Origin: Tenrec ecaudatus | Taxonomy: Eukaryota; Chordata; Mammalia; Afrosoricida; Tenrecidae | Reading direction: 5' to 3' | Length of the DNA: 64,000 bases | NCBI RefSeq assembly: GCF_050624435.1 | Contig: NC_134538.1 | Span: 122,113,937-122,177,936 of the forward strand | Shown: positions 10,957 to 22,030 of the stretch, one piece after another | Position numbering within the stretch: the stretch's first letter is position 1 | Layout: every line of letters begins with the position of its first letter | Position numbers and translations under genes: made by a program | Notes under the pieces: model-generated | What the model saw: the letters and a program-made list of their open reading frames with translations, nothing else | Databases searched by the model: none | Told to the model about the DNA's origin: nothing

Positions 10957-11120
10957 GCATACCTGCCATCTCACAGTGATCCTCTAGGGCAGAGTAGATC
11001 TGTCCCTGTGGGTTTCCAAGACGAACTCATCTTTCCAGGAGCGGCTGCTGGTATTGAACTGCTGACCTGTGGTCACTGCCACCAGGTCATAACCTCGCAT
11101 GCCACCAGGGCTCCCCTTAC
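10957..11120 (-). repeat. AfroSINE
   Basis: Antisense copy with GATCCTCTAGGGCAGAGTAG, GTGGGTTTCCAAGACG and a final CACCAGGGCTCCCC, which is the 5' start of the element. Confidence 0.8.
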
Positions 11121-11799
11121 TCTCCCTCTGTGAAATCCCTAATTTGTGAGTGTGTCTCACCGGGCCTGGCCCTGCTCAGGGAACACAGGGCCGGCCTTTT
11201 GAAGTTATAATTGAACTAAGAATTGCTGCAGAATCAACCAGATGACTGTTTTCAAAAGAATTGTTTTCCAAACAGATTTTAACTTTAAAAAAAACAAAGA
11301 TGACATGAGGCTTGCTGTAATTTTTACCATAAATTTGAGAGACTTGTTCAGGAAAACAAAACAAAATAAACCTTCCTCTTGAAATGTTGCCAGACCATGC
11401 TCAGGACTAAGGCTTAACATGCTAACATTGCAACTTGTCTTCAAAATATGTTCAGACATTCTTGCTATATCATGTGCTTCTCTGAGGATCTGATGTGACC
11501 AGAGGGAAAAAAAGATGAGGAAAGATGGTCTCAGAATTATAGATGAAGGGAAGGACAACAAGGCGATTGAAAAGTCCAGGGGGTGGGGGTGGTGGAGCTC
11601 AGGGTGCTAGATTTTATTTTCTAAGCCAAAACCCAAACCCACTGTTATACAGTCAATCTGACCCATCACAATCAAAGGGGACAGCTGAAAAGGAGCCCGG
11701 CATTTCCTGCAGATGGAAACTAAAGATATCTAATGACTGAGGTGATGTTCTTGGGATATATGGACTTGGAATAGAGATGACCAGATACATTTTCTTTTT
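11121..11799. other. Intron, no feature recognised
   Basis: Single-copy-looking intron sequence. The 118-codon minus-strand ORF at 11205-11561 is hydrophobic by composition and shows no motif. Confidence 0.5.
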
Positions 11800-12010
11800 T
11801 AATATATTAAAAATAATAATTTTATTGGGGGCTCTTAGAGCTCTTACCACAATCCATACAGACATCCATTGTGTCAAGAACATTTGTACATGTTGTCATC
11901 ATTTTCAAAACATTTACTTTCTACTTGAGCCCTTGATATCAGCTCCTCATACGACTCCCACCTACTCAACCCTCCCTCCCACATGAACCCTTGAGAATTT
12001 ATTTTTGATA
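11800..12010 (-). mobile_element. L1 3'-end element, 3' part of an inverted copy
   Basis: Antisense L1 3' end: AATTTTATTGGGGGCTCTTA is the terminal AATAAA region in reverse, running to the CATGAACCCTTGAGAATTTA block. Directly after it the next 65 bases of the same consensus occur in the opposite orientation (12017-12085). Confidence 0.8.
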
Positions 12011-12016
12011 TTTTAA

Positions 12017-12085
12017 CCCTTTCCTAGGGGGATAGACAACAGAAAAGTGGGTGAAGGGAGACAGTGGTCAGTGTAAGACATGGGG
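12017..12085 (+). mobile_element. L1 3'-end element, inverted 5' part
   Basis: Sense-strand block GACAACAGAAAAGTGGGTGA followed by AGGGAGACAGTGGTCAGTGT. It is the consensus segment immediately upstream of the adjoining antisense part, so the two together look like one element with an inverted 5' end. Confidence 0.7.
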
Positions 12086-12094
12086 AATATTTTA

Positions 12095-13050
12095 TAGACT
12101 GGATACATTTTTTTATCATTTTATTAGGGGCTCATACAACTCTTATCGCAATTCATACATACATCAATTGTGTAAAGCACATTTGTACATTCATTGTCCT
12201 CATCATTCTCAAAACATTTGCTCTCCACTTAAGCCGCTGGCATCAGCTCCTCATTTTTCCCCTCCCTCCCCACTCCTCCCTCTCTCATGAACTCTTGATA
12301 ATTTATAAATTATTATTTTGTCATATCTTGCCCTGTCAAATGTCTCCCTTCACCCACTTTTCTGCTGTCCATCCCCCAGGGAGGAGGTCACATGTAGATC
12401 CTCGTAATCGGTTCCCTCTTTCCAACCCACTCTCCCTCTACCCTCCCAGTATTTATTGCCACTCACACCACTGGTCCTAAAGGGATCATCCACCTTGGAT
12501 CCCCTGTTTCTCCAGTTCTTACCTGTACCAGTGTACATCCTCTGGTCTAGCCAGATTTGCAAGGTAGAATTGATATCGTGATAGTGCGAGGGGTGGGGGG
12601 AAGGAAGCATTTAGGAACTAGAGGAAAGTTGTATGTTTCATCATTGCTGCATTGCACCCTGACTGGCTTGTCTCCTCTGCGAGACCCTTCTGTAAGGGGA
12701 CATCCAGTGGCCTACAAAGGGGCTTTGGGTCTCCACTCCGCACTCCCCCCCTCATTCACAATATGATTTTTTGTGCAGATTATGCCTGATACATGATCCC
12801 TTCGACACCTCGTGATCACACAGGCTGGTGTGCTTCTTCCATGTTGGCTTTGTTGCTTCTGAGATAGATGGCCGCTTGTTTACCTTCAAGCCTTTAAGAC
12901 CCCAGACACTATATCTTTTGATATCTGGGCACCATCAGCTTTCTTCACCACATTTGCTTATGCACCCATTGTCTTCAGCGATCGTATTGGGGAGGATGAG
13001 CACACATTGTTATGATGTTTAGTTCTTTGATGCCTGATAACTCCCAGACA
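12095..13050 (-). mobile_element. L1 3' UTR, antisense copy
   Basis: About 950 bases of the L1 3' UTR in reverse, from TTATCATTTTATTAGGGGCT to the GATGCCTGATAACTCCC block. It includes CAGTGTACATCCTCTGGTCT and GACTGGCTTGTCTCCTCTGC. Confidence 0.85.
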
Positions 13051-13282
13051 TATAGCCCTGATCTCCGTACCAGTGGTCAAGAGATTGTCCTGTTTTCAAC
13101 ACAGCTAGCCTTGAGTCTTGACTAATATTTTGGCATATTACTTTGAATAAAGTTATTTTATATTTTAAAAATATTACAACGTTAGCAAACAAAAGAAGAA
13201 AAAGTAGCAAAAATGGTAAAAAAAAAACAACCAAAACCAAAAAAGTGATTTATCACCATACTGTAACCACTGTTAATATTCC

Positions 13283-13515
13283 AGTGTTCAATGTAAGATG
13301 AGGTAAAATAATAATTTATAAACTACTAAGGGTTCATGAGGGAGGGGGAGCGGGGAGGGAGGGGGAGGGAAAAAGGCAAATGAACTGATTCCAGGAACCC
13401 AAGTGGAAGGCGAATTTTGAGAATGACGAGTGCAACGACTGTGTAAGGGTGCTTTACTCGATGTATGTATGGATTGTGATAAGAGTGCTATGAGCCCCAA
13501 TAAAATGATTTATAT
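13283..13515 (+). mobile_element. L1 3'-end element
   Basis: Sense-strand 3' end of the L1 family, from CAATGTAAGATGAGGTAAAA to the terminal CCCCAATAAAATGATTTATA. Confidence 0.8.
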
Positions 13516-13724
13516 ATATGTATATGTATTCCAAAGTCTTTTTAGTGGGTCTTGCCGATCTCCCTACCCCCCTACTGCTAATGAACAGAAATGCAAACAT
13601 AGTACTTAATGTAACATTGCATCGTGATTTGGGTGTTAACTAATGCATTCTCAGCGTCGTCATGCAGCTACCTCATCTTCTCATGCAACGCATCTTTGTT
13701 CAGCCTTTTCCAGTGGATGCTGTT

Positions 13725-14385
13725 GTTCGGTGCTGTCTAGGCAGCTCCAACTCCAGTGGACCCTATATATCTGCACAGGAGAAGACTCTGCGGGGTCTTC
13801 ACCATTGCAGCAGCTTCACCATTGTTATACTTGTTGTAGCCACTGGGTGAATCCACCTCCTTGAGGACTTCTCTTTTGGCTATGACCCTCTACCAGGATC
13901 CTTTCCTGGGCCTGGTTTCTCCTGATCACATGTCAAGAGTCTGTGAGATGAAATCGGACCATGTTTGCTTCTAAGAGGCATTCTGGCTATATTTCTTCCA
14001 AGACAGATTTGTTTGTTCTTCTGATAATCCATGGTACTTTCAATATCTGTCACACCATAAGTGAAACACATGGATTCTTTTGCGGTCTTCCTTATTCATT
14101 GCCCAGCGTGCATATGAAAGTGCTTGAAGATATCATGTCTTGGGACAGGCACATCTTACCCTCCAAATGCTATCTCTGCATTTTAACATTGAAAGAGGTC
14201 TCGTGTTGCAGACTTGCCCAGTGTAAGACATTGTTTGATGTCTTGACTTGCTTCCATGAGCATTGACTGTGGACCCAAGTACATGGAAATCTGTAGCAAC
14301 TCTATAATCTTTTTTTTGTTTGTTGTGATAGTATCCATTGGTCCAGCTGTGAGAATTTTGGTTTTCTTTACATTGATTTGAAGCA
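13725..14385 (-). mobile_element. RTE/BovB-like LINE fragment
   Basis: Antisense RTE 3' region with TTCTTCCAAGACAGATTTGT, TTCCATGAGCATTGACTGTG and GTTTTCTTTACATTGATTTG. Diverged and without an open frame. Confidence 0.75.
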
Positions 14386-14389
14386 GAAG

Positions 14390-14640
14390 TATGAAGAACT
14401 ACTCCGGATCAGGAGTGGGAGAAGGCTGTTCACACCCAGTGCAATTCAGATGACACACCTTGACTGCTGAAAGCAGAGACCCTGAAGCACTTGCTGATGA
14501 AAATCAGAGACTGCAGTCCTCAGTGTGGATTGCAACTCCATGTGAAGAATACAAAACCCTTGCACATGGACCAGTAGACAGCATCTTATCATTAGGCATA
14601 GGTACTACATACAATGTTGCGATGTGTGACTGGCTGATGG
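14390..14640 (+). mobile_element. RTE/BovB-like LINE, inverted internal segment
   Basis: Sense-strand RTE polymerase region downstream of the catalytic site (TTCAGATGACACACCTTGAC, then ACTTGCTGATGAAAATCAGA). It lies between two antisense RTE pieces, so the locus was rearranged or hit more than once. Confidence 0.65.
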
Positions 14641-14654
14641 TCTCTTGCTCACCC

Positions 14655-15040
14655 TATGCTTTACCAACCTGGTGTCTCTTTCCAGGAATTGGTGCCTCCT
14701 GAGAGCATGTACCAAGTAAGCAAGACAAAGCACTCCCTTTTAAGGAAGTTGTACTTCTTTCAGACAGATTTGTTCTTTCTTCTGGGAGTCTATGAGCATG
14801 TATGTCCAGTATGCTTCAGCAACACCAAAATTCAAATTCTTTGGCCTTATTAATTGCCCAGCTTTCATATACCTATGTGGTGAGGGAGGCATTAGGTCAG
14901 GCTCACCTTTCATCCAAGGGATATCCTTGCTTTTGAACCCTTTAAAGAGGTCCTTAGCAGCGGAGTTGTTCAGTGCAATACACGTTGTTTTCATTTCTTC
15001 CTTGTTGTTTCCATGAGCTTTGATTGTCGATTCATCTCTT
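14655..15040 (-). mobile_element. RTE/BovB-like LINE fragment
   Basis: Antisense RTE sequence covering much the same region as 13725-14385, with CAGACAGATTTGTTCTTTCT and TTTCCATGAGCTTTGATTGT. The overlap in content means at least two insertions contributed here. Confidence 0.7.
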
Positions 15041-15516
15041 CTCCCAGTTCCAGATGTATGTTCCGCTGCCAAGGCCTTGAAGGTTTTGGAGATTTGGTGT
15101 ATATCCGATTATGATTCAGCTTTCTCTGTTGTTGCTTACAAGTCAAAGCTGGCTTTGCACTACTGCCCTAGTTCACCTGTTTTCAAGCCTCTCAAATTTT
15201 GTGCTCTTGTCTCATCACCTACATGGCCCTCACCCCACCGCTATAGTTTTGTTAGAGCTCCAGAGGGCACAGGATGACATGTGTGTATTCAATCTGCCTT
15301 GTTAATCCTGAATGTGGAATCTGTGTTTCTTGACTTCGAGATATACCGCTTTGGTTGTTAACTAAAAAGAAAGTAGGTTAAAGTATATTTTTAGAATGTA
15401 TGATTCTATTTTTAAAATGCAAGACAAAACAAAAGCCTGTAATTACTTATAATCTTCTTTAATGTTGGTGGGGGGGATCTGTAAAAAATGCTAACAAGGA
15501 TTCTGTTTGGATGTTG
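15041..15516. other. Intron, no feature recognised
   Basis: The first 250 bases have a higher GC content than the rest. Small plus-strand ORFs at 15020-15305 show no motif. Confidence 0.45.
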
Positions 15517-15712
15517 AGATTACAGCAGTGGTTACACATTGGGCTGCTAACCACAAGGTCAGCAGTTCTTAACTGGCAGCCACTCTGTGGAAGAAAAATG
15601 AGCCTTTTCCTCCCATAAAGCGTTACAGTCTGGAAAACCCACAGGGGCGGTTCTGCCCTGTCCTGCAGGGTCGCTGTGAGTCAGAGTTGACCTGCTGGCA
15701 GTGAGAGTTGAT
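15517..15712 (+). repeat. AfroSINE
   Basis: Nearly complete sense copy: GGGCTGCTAACCACAAGGTC, CAGCCACTCTGTGGAAGAAA, CCACAGGGGCGGTTCTGCCC and GGGTCGCTGTGAGTCAGAGT. Confidence 0.88.
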
Positions 15713-15721
15713 GTTATTGCT

Positions 15722-15925
15722 TTTCTAAGGAGCTCTGCCGGCTCAGTGGACTGTGCATTGGGCTGCTGACAACGATGTCACCAGTTTGAACCCATCAGGC
15801 CCTCCTCAAGCGAAAGATGAAGGTTGTGCTGCTGTAAGGATTCATAGCTTCACAAACCCACGGGCAATTCTACTCCGTCCCAAAAGATCACTGTGGGTTG
15901 TAATCAATGTGATGGCAGTGAGGTA
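15722..15925 (+). repeat. AfroSINE, tandem with preceding copy
   Basis: Second sense copy only about ten bases after the first: GGAGCTCTGCCGGCTCAGTG head, GCATTGGGCTGCTGACAACG and a GTGATGGCAGTGAGG end. It is more diverged than its neighbour. Confidence 0.8.
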
Positions 15926-16621
15926 TTTGTTTGTTTCGTTTTTATACTTTTCTATACTGTCTGAATTTTTTATAATGGATATGTATTTTTATAAGTAGAT
16001 ATCATGAAAATGAAAAAATATTATTATCTTTTCAATGTCATTGGGATTTTATTTTACTGGGAAAACTTAGGGAATTCCATAGGGAATTACAGGGGACTTT
16101 TCTTTGATATTCCGTCTACTCTTTGACCCAGATTCAATCAAATTACATGTTCACTTGTTTTAGATATGCAAATTATTTGTGTCTAGTAGAAAATCTAACT
16201 CCAGTTATGGTTTTATTGCCTTGTAGGGCATCCACCAATTTTGGATCTAACCTCAGAATCATATTCTGACACTCTTACTTCAATGTCTATAATCTTTCAT
16301 TCCTTCTCATGTTCTATCAGCTGGCTTTACAATTCTGCTGGTGGTCTCGTTATTTAATTAAAGAAATATTTGGCACATGCTTATTTTAAATTTGCATGAG
16401 AGTTAGGTTGTAAAGTATTTGAAAGTTGATTTCATTGATACACATGAAATCATAAAGTTATTCCCAATTTGGAGAAAAGAGGTGAAACATAGGGATGCCT
16501 AAGACATGGCAAAGGAAAAAAAATCTACGTGAAGTGTATCCTCTAGCTTCAGCCGTGACTGGGTCGACCGGCGGCGGCAAGCACTCTGTTTGGCTGTTGG
16601 AGCTCTGACTCCTTCACGTAC
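15926..16621. other. Intron upstream of exon D in map order, no feature recognised
   Basis: AT-rich intron sequence just after the FBXL13 exon D donor. I see no repeat family here. Confidence 0.5.
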
Positions 16622-16756
16622 CTTTGGACACCCAGCAACGCTGACAGACGTGATGCTCATACAGTAAATGGCTACTGCTCTGATAGTCTCATCTGACAGC
16701 TGGGGACAGAAAGAGACATCCAGGTGTTCCAAGATCAGTGAGCCTTTGCAGAATGT
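16622..16756 (-). CDS. FBXL13: FBXL13 internal exon D (LRR)
   Basis: This 135-base, phase 0 exon encodes 45 residues. It holds LEHLDVSFCPQLSDETIRAV followed by the strand ITSVSVAGCPK. The acceptor is TTTCTTGCAG and the donor AAG|GTACGTG. The reading frame stays open into the upstream intron (Met-Ala-Leu-Gly...), so an ORF caller extends it. The splice signals and family length argue against including that extension. The repeat keeps the Cys and the Ser-Asp pair typical of FBXL repeats. Confidence 0.95.
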
Positions 16757-16999
16757 CTGCAAGAAACCCAACGCCAAAGGTTAGTTTCCTTTCCCTTGAA
16801 TGCTCATGCCATCTAGGACCGTCTTACCTAGAGCAATCGACCTAGCACGCACCTCAAGCCCTGAAATATAGAAGTGCTTTACCTAGTTACCAAAATCACG
16901 CCCCCGCCCCAAAAAACCAACCTAAAAACCATTATATCAAAACTCTTTGCAACAAAAGGTATTCGTACATCAGCTAAAGAGTCTAGAAATATTCAAATT

Positions 17000-17085
17000 C
17001 TTTCTTTATTAAAAAATACTTTTACTGGAGGCTCTTACAGCTCTTATCACCATCCATCCACTCATCCATTGTGTCAAGCACATTA
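17000..17085 (-). mobile_element. L1 3' UTR, outer element left part
   Basis: Antisense L1 end (ACTGGAGGCTCTTACAGCTC) that stops after AAGCACATT. The same consensus resumes at about 17526, so the interval between is a later insertion of the same family. Confidence 0.75.
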
Positions 17086-17525
17086 AAAAAATCATTTTAT
17101 TGGGGGTTTGTGCAACTCCCATCACAATCCATCCATCCATCCATTGTGCCAAGCACATTTGTACACCTGTTGCCATCATCATTCTCCAAAAACCCTCTTC
17201 CCACTTGAGCCCTTGGCATCAGCTCCTCATCTTTTCCCCTCCCTCCCTGCCCCACCCTCCCCTTCGAACCCTTGACAATCTATAAATTATTATTTTGTCA
17301 TATCTTACACTGTCTGATGTCTCCCTTTACCCACTTTCTTTTGTCCATCCTCCAAGCAGAGGGTTATATATAGATCATTGTGATTGGTTCCCCCTTTTTA
17401 CCCCACATTCCCCTTACCCTCCTGGTATTGCTACTCTCATTATTGGTCCCGAGGGGTTTATCTGTCCTGGACTCCCTGTGTTTCCAGCTTCCATCCGTGC
17501 CAGTGTCCATCCTCTGGTCTAGGTG
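17086..17525 (-). mobile_element. L1 3' UTR, inner nested element
   Basis: A complete antisense L1 3' end beginning with its own poly(A) complement (TTAAAAAAATCATTTTATTG on the plus strand) and ending at CATCCTCTGGTCTAG. It splits another copy of the same family. Confidence 0.78.
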
Positions 17526-18140
17526 TCAGGTACATTTGTACATATATTGCCATCATCATTTTCAAAGCATTTTCTTTCTACTTGTGCCCTTGATATTAGC
17601 TCCTCATTTTTTCCCTCCCTCACCCGCCCTTTCTCCTTCATGAACCCTTGGTAAATTATAGATTATTATTTTCATATCTTATATCATCCACTGTCTCCCT
17701 TCACCCACTTTTCTGTTGTTCGTTCCCCTGGGAGAGGGTTATATGTTGATCCTTGTGATTGATTCCCCTTTTCTACCCCTACCTTGCCCCTACCCTCCTG
17801 GTATCTCTATTCTTATTATTTGTACTAGATTCCCTGTGTTGTGGGCTCTTATCTGTAACAGTGTACATGTTCTGGTCTAGTCAGATCTGTAAGGTAAAAT
17901 TGAGGTCATGATAGTGGCGGGGGACGAAACATTAAAGAACTAGAGCAAAGTTGTATGTTTCATTGGTGCTATACTGCACCCTGACTGAGATGTCCAATTG
18001 TCTACAGATGGACTTTGGGTCTCCACTCCACGCCCCCCTTGCCCTCATTCACATTGGCGTGGTTCTGTTCTGGGTCTTAGATGCCTCATATCTGATACCT
18101 GATCCCATTGACACCTCATGATCACACAGGCTTTCCAATT
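17526..18140 (-). mobile_element. L1 3' UTR, outer element right part
   Basis: The outer copy resumes with ACATTTGTACATATATTGCC and continues to the CATGATCACACAGGCTT block. ACATT at the resumption repeats the last bases of the left part, as expected of a short target duplication. Confidence 0.78.
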
Positions 18141-18277
18141 CTTTCTTAATAAGGTTTGTATGTCCTGAAGTTAGTTCCCATGAAATGTATCTCATACTGT
18201 CAATATTTTTTAGAATTATATTCAGCAACTTGAATGAAGGAAAAATATACCAGGAGGTTAACATTTAGATGAAAGAG

Positions 18278-18450
18278 AGCTCAGTGTTGGCAGTATAACA
18301 TGATGATGGTAAGAGAAATCTTTGAAAACCAGATCGACTTGAGTTTGAATTGTCTTCCACCATTTATTGGCTCTGACACCTTAGCAAGTGACTTTATGGT
18401 TCCCAGCCTGTTTCCTCTGCTTTAAATCAGGCGAAATGTCTACCCTCCCG
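18278..18450 (+). repeat. MIR SINE
   Basis: The order of features fits MIR: GACTTGAGTTTGAATTGTCT, TTATTGGCTCTGACACCTTA, then AGCAAGTGACTTTATGGTTC and CAGCCTGTTTCCTCTGC. This ancient SINE is found in all mammals. Confidence 0.75.
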
Positions 18451-19602
18451 TGATGTTCTGAAATGTCTCATTGTTCATTTTGAGTTTCTAAGGCTGGAAA
18501 TGTTCTAGAAATCATTGGAAAATCTTCCCTCAGCTTCAGTGGTTCTTAATTTTCATTTTCGTTCATTTCCAGGACTGAGGAATAAAAGTAGTCCAGAAGA
18601 AGTAACTGTCAGAATATTACAATCCAGTAATTATTAAAAAAGGAAAGAGAAAAAAATCCACAAAAGTAAAGCTACTATTAATTTTAAAAATACAAGGGCA
18701 AATAAAAAATTATTGCTACTGGGGTTCCAGATTAAACATGAATCGATTCTAACCAAAACATGTTTCAACATGTCTCTGCACGGAGTGCACAGCCACTGAC
18801 AAGCTCTCTCAGTGATAGATTTAGCTTGGTCTTATGGGTGCCTTCAAGTAAAAGGTCCAATGAACACATTGGTTTCCAAGGGCAGCTGCTGAACCAGTTC
18901 AGTTCAAGGAGGGGTCCGCTCAGCTGTTTGGGGAGCTGCCAAAGGGATAATCTTGATAAATTCTATTAAAGGATACAGGATGATCGCAGGGATTTATCAT
19001 AAGAAAATTGAAAACTGAATGGGCAAGAAGACCAGGCACGTTGTGCTGAGGAAAATGTTCCCATCACGACAATGGCACCGATTTGTCCTTTGGGGTCGCA
19101 AGGGCTGGCCTAGCAGCCTTTCGTCGGGAAACCTTGTCCTTTCCCCCGCAGAGTGCAGAATCCTCCAGGGGAAGGGTAGAAAGCTGGAAACACAGCCTTT
19201 GGAAGTACATTAGACCCCAAAGGGGAAGCAATAGCTGTAAAATTTGATGTTTTGTCTAGTAAAGGTTTCTCTACATTTGTAGCAATATTTTTAACTTACT
19301 CTTGTATTTTGATAAACAAGAGTAGACATCAAGAAAATAAAAGAAATCTGTTCAATAATACAAGCATTCTCATGATGTAAAGAGTTGGATCACATTGTTT
19401 TTCTTTCTTTCCTTAAAGAATGAATAGAGTTCTAAGCAGAAAGCACAGAGAATTAAAAGAAAGAAAGATGATTTAACTGATAATAATAATTTATTAAAAG
19501 ATAGAGCAAGTTCTAAATGGAGACTAAAGGCTTTTAGCGTCTAAAATTATTTTAATGTCCTGAATGACTTGGAGCAGTTCTGTTTTAATCTGTTTAAAAC
19601 GC
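18451..19602. other. Intron, no feature recognised
   Basis: AT-rich intron sequence with short A-rich runs. ORFs at 18760-18969 and 19019-19213 lack motifs or splice context. Confidence 0.5.
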
Positions 19603-19805
19603 TCTCGCATCCTTTAGTGGTTATGCTTGGGCTGGGATCCTTGAGGTCAGCAGTTCCACACCACCAGCCAGTCCCAGGGCGGAAGATGAGAATTTCTACT
19701 CCTGTGAAGAGTGAGAATCTCAGAAACACACAAAGCCAGTTCTGCTCTGTCCTATAGGGTCGCTATGAGTCAACACTGACTCAATGGCAGTGCATTTGCT
19801 TTGGG
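19603..19805 (+). repeat. AfroSINE
   Basis: Sense copy with CCTTGAGGTCAGCAGTTCCA, CGGAAGATGAGAATTTCTAC and a well preserved CTATAGGGTCGCTATGAGTC tail followed by ACTGACTCAATGGCAGTG. Confidence 0.87.
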
Positions 19806-21589
19806 GGTGGGGGGACATTCTTCGGTTCTGTTGAAGTGGTTATTATGAGTGTGAGCTGACTTGATGGTACTTAACCCTCTTTGATTCTGAATTGTCTCAA
19901 CCTTACACTAAAGAATAACTGAACATTTTAAAGCCAAGGATAAGCTCACAGTAATATTCAAATCTGTGGGACACTGGAGGTGTAAAGATGGACTCCAGAC
20001 TCTGATAAACAGGGCTTTGAACAGTTTGGCCATAACTGAAGCTGCTCCGGGGGCTGCCTTCCTGGAGTGGGCATCAGGGCCTGTTTTCTGGTCCAACCCA
20101 AATGTGCAGGAGATGGGCTCCCACACAAGAGTCATTCATTCACTGTGTACTTGTTTCCATCAGCCAGGACTGAAAGGTCTCAAACTGCTTTGAAGACCCG
20201 ATGCTCAGGAAATCAGTGGCAAGATGCAAGCACTAATGTTGGGACTTTTCCTCTCTTCTGATTTACATCGTCCTTGAGAGACATGTAATTCATATTAAGT
20301 ACTTGAGCCTGCAAGCATGTTTCAACGTCATCATTCAAGAAATCCACTCCCCAGCCTACAGATAAGTTTATCATACGCTCTCTAGCTCCAGTGCTGCAGA
20401 ATCATGACCCCTGTGTCAATGCTGCCGGCTTTCTTTTCTTGGAAAATGTTAGACCAAGCATCTTCCAAGCCAGAATATTTTACACTGAAGTGAAGGGAAA
20501 GATGTGAGAGCCAGTTTGGCTCCCGGCCCATCTCTTGGCTAATTTTGCTATGGGTTTATTATATTCTCGAAGAAAATTTCCAAATCTCTTAGTGAGTTAA
20601 ATCATTTCTTACTTGTGTCTCCTGAGCTGAGTCACTGTGTGGGGATTTAATGACTACATTCCTAAATCGGGTATGTAGAGGAGACTGAGTTTCTCTCACA
20701 TTTGCTGTCCAATCCTGTGCGTCTGCCAGAACCCTGATTTAGACCACCTTGACAGGTGGCAGCACCCACCCTCCAAAAAGCTCCCCTCCTGGTGTGTACT
20801 CATGACACCATCTCTGGACCATTTGCCTCATTAGGTCCTAATTAAGTCTACCGCAAAGTTGTTGGGTTGTTTTTTTCCCTTGACAGCTGATAATTCTGGG
20901 AAAATATTGTGCTGTCAAGAATCATTTTCTGTAAAGATGACTATTTTTAGCTGTTTCAAGGCTGAAAAACAACTTTAAGTTACAAGCTGAGTAACTCCAG
21001 TTTGGTGTCTATCTCCATGAGGTCTAGAGCTCCAACCCATCAAAGGTGGTCTTGAACCCAATAGACAGAAGATAAGTATGGAATCCTGGGAATTCCAGGC
21101 CTTGCTGTCCCAGCTAAATTTTTCAGAGGCTGAGCTTGTCCAGCCTGGTAAGATGCTGTTCTGCACCCCATCCTCCACGCGTGAGAAGCCAGACTGAGCA
21201 CAGCTTAGCAAAGACCCGATCTCAGCGGAGCAAGTGACTTTTAAATATGAAGCTGACTATAAAAAGGAGAAGAGCAAGCCCAAGGTCCCACACAAATCTG
21301 TCCAAAGGCTCCTTGCACTGAATGTTGACTTCAGGCAGCTAAACTGTGGCTTATTCCATGAAGTTTCCCTAATTTGCCTCCCAACAGAAACATCTCTGTG
21401 GCATCCTGAGGCAGAGGCCAGGTCCAATTCATCTTTGTGTCCCAGATGCCTGGTGTGCATAACGTCCCAAGGAAATGGGGAGTGCTTCTTAGCACTGGAG
21501 CAAAGAGAAGGGACTCCCGTAAACGGCTCTGGCACTATGAAGTCCAGCTCTTCCTCGTCCTCTCTACAGTAGTTGTTCAGAGACAGTGT
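19806..21589. other. Intron, a small SINE tail and otherwise unrecognised
   Basis: A decayed SINE tail (GAGCTGACTTGATGGTACTT) lies near 19850. The rest, including the GC-rich stretch from 20975, shows no recognised family. Confidence 0.45.
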
Positions 21590-21745
21590 ACGGAGATGGT
21601 TAAGAACAAAGGGCCTGGGAGCCCACTGGTCTGAACCCAAATCTGGATACTTAGAAGCTCTGTATCTCTGGATAAATAACCCAATATGTCTGCCTCCATC
21701 ATCCCTTAATAGAGTTGTTGAGAATGAATGAAGAGCTTGCCAGAA
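21590..21745 (+). repeat. MIR SINE
   Basis: MIR-like order: CTGGTCTGAACCCAAATCTG, then AAGCTCTGTATCTCTGGATA and TAATAGAGTTGTTGAGAATG. It accounts for part of a 183-codon minus-strand ORF that is not a gene. Confidence 0.65.
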
Positions 21746-21780
21746 GAATGAACAAATTGGTCTTGAGTGAAATGTACTAA

Positions 21781-22030
21781 GAATGCTCCTTAGAAGCAAG
21801 AAGGGCACAACTTCATCTCATACTTTGGACAAGTTATCCAGAGGGGCAGTGTGTGGAGCAAGGCATCGTGCCTGCAGAGGGTCAGTGTACAGGAGGAAGA
21901 GCCGCAAAGAGATGGCTCGACACAACAGCTGCAACCATGGTAAGAGTGGAGCAGGTGCAGGGAGTGCTCCCTTATGTGATGACACAAAGGCTGCTATGAC
22001 TCAGGACTGACTCAATGGGAGCTAACAACA
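21781..22030 (+). mobile_element. RTE/BovB-like LINE 3' end
   Basis: Sense 3' end of RTE: GAATGCTCCTTAGAAGCAAG, then CATACTTTGGACAAGTTATC, ending in GACTGACTCAATGGGAGCTAACAACA-type terminal sequence. Confidence 0.8.

Noticed and set aside
14740-15072. 110-codon minus-strand ORF
   Set aside because: It is coded by the antisense RTE 3' UTR region; the same sequence recurs in other copies without the frame.
16757-16777. Extension of FBXL13 exon D to the upstream Met
   Set aside because: The stretch is the pyrimidine tract and AG acceptor of the intron; the splice site at 16756 gives the family-consistent join.
21257-21808. 183-codon minus-strand ORF, the longest outside simple repeats
   Set aside because: It overlaps a plus-strand MIR and an RTE 3' end border and has no family motif or splice partner. 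Length is compatible with chance in GC-moderate intron DNA.
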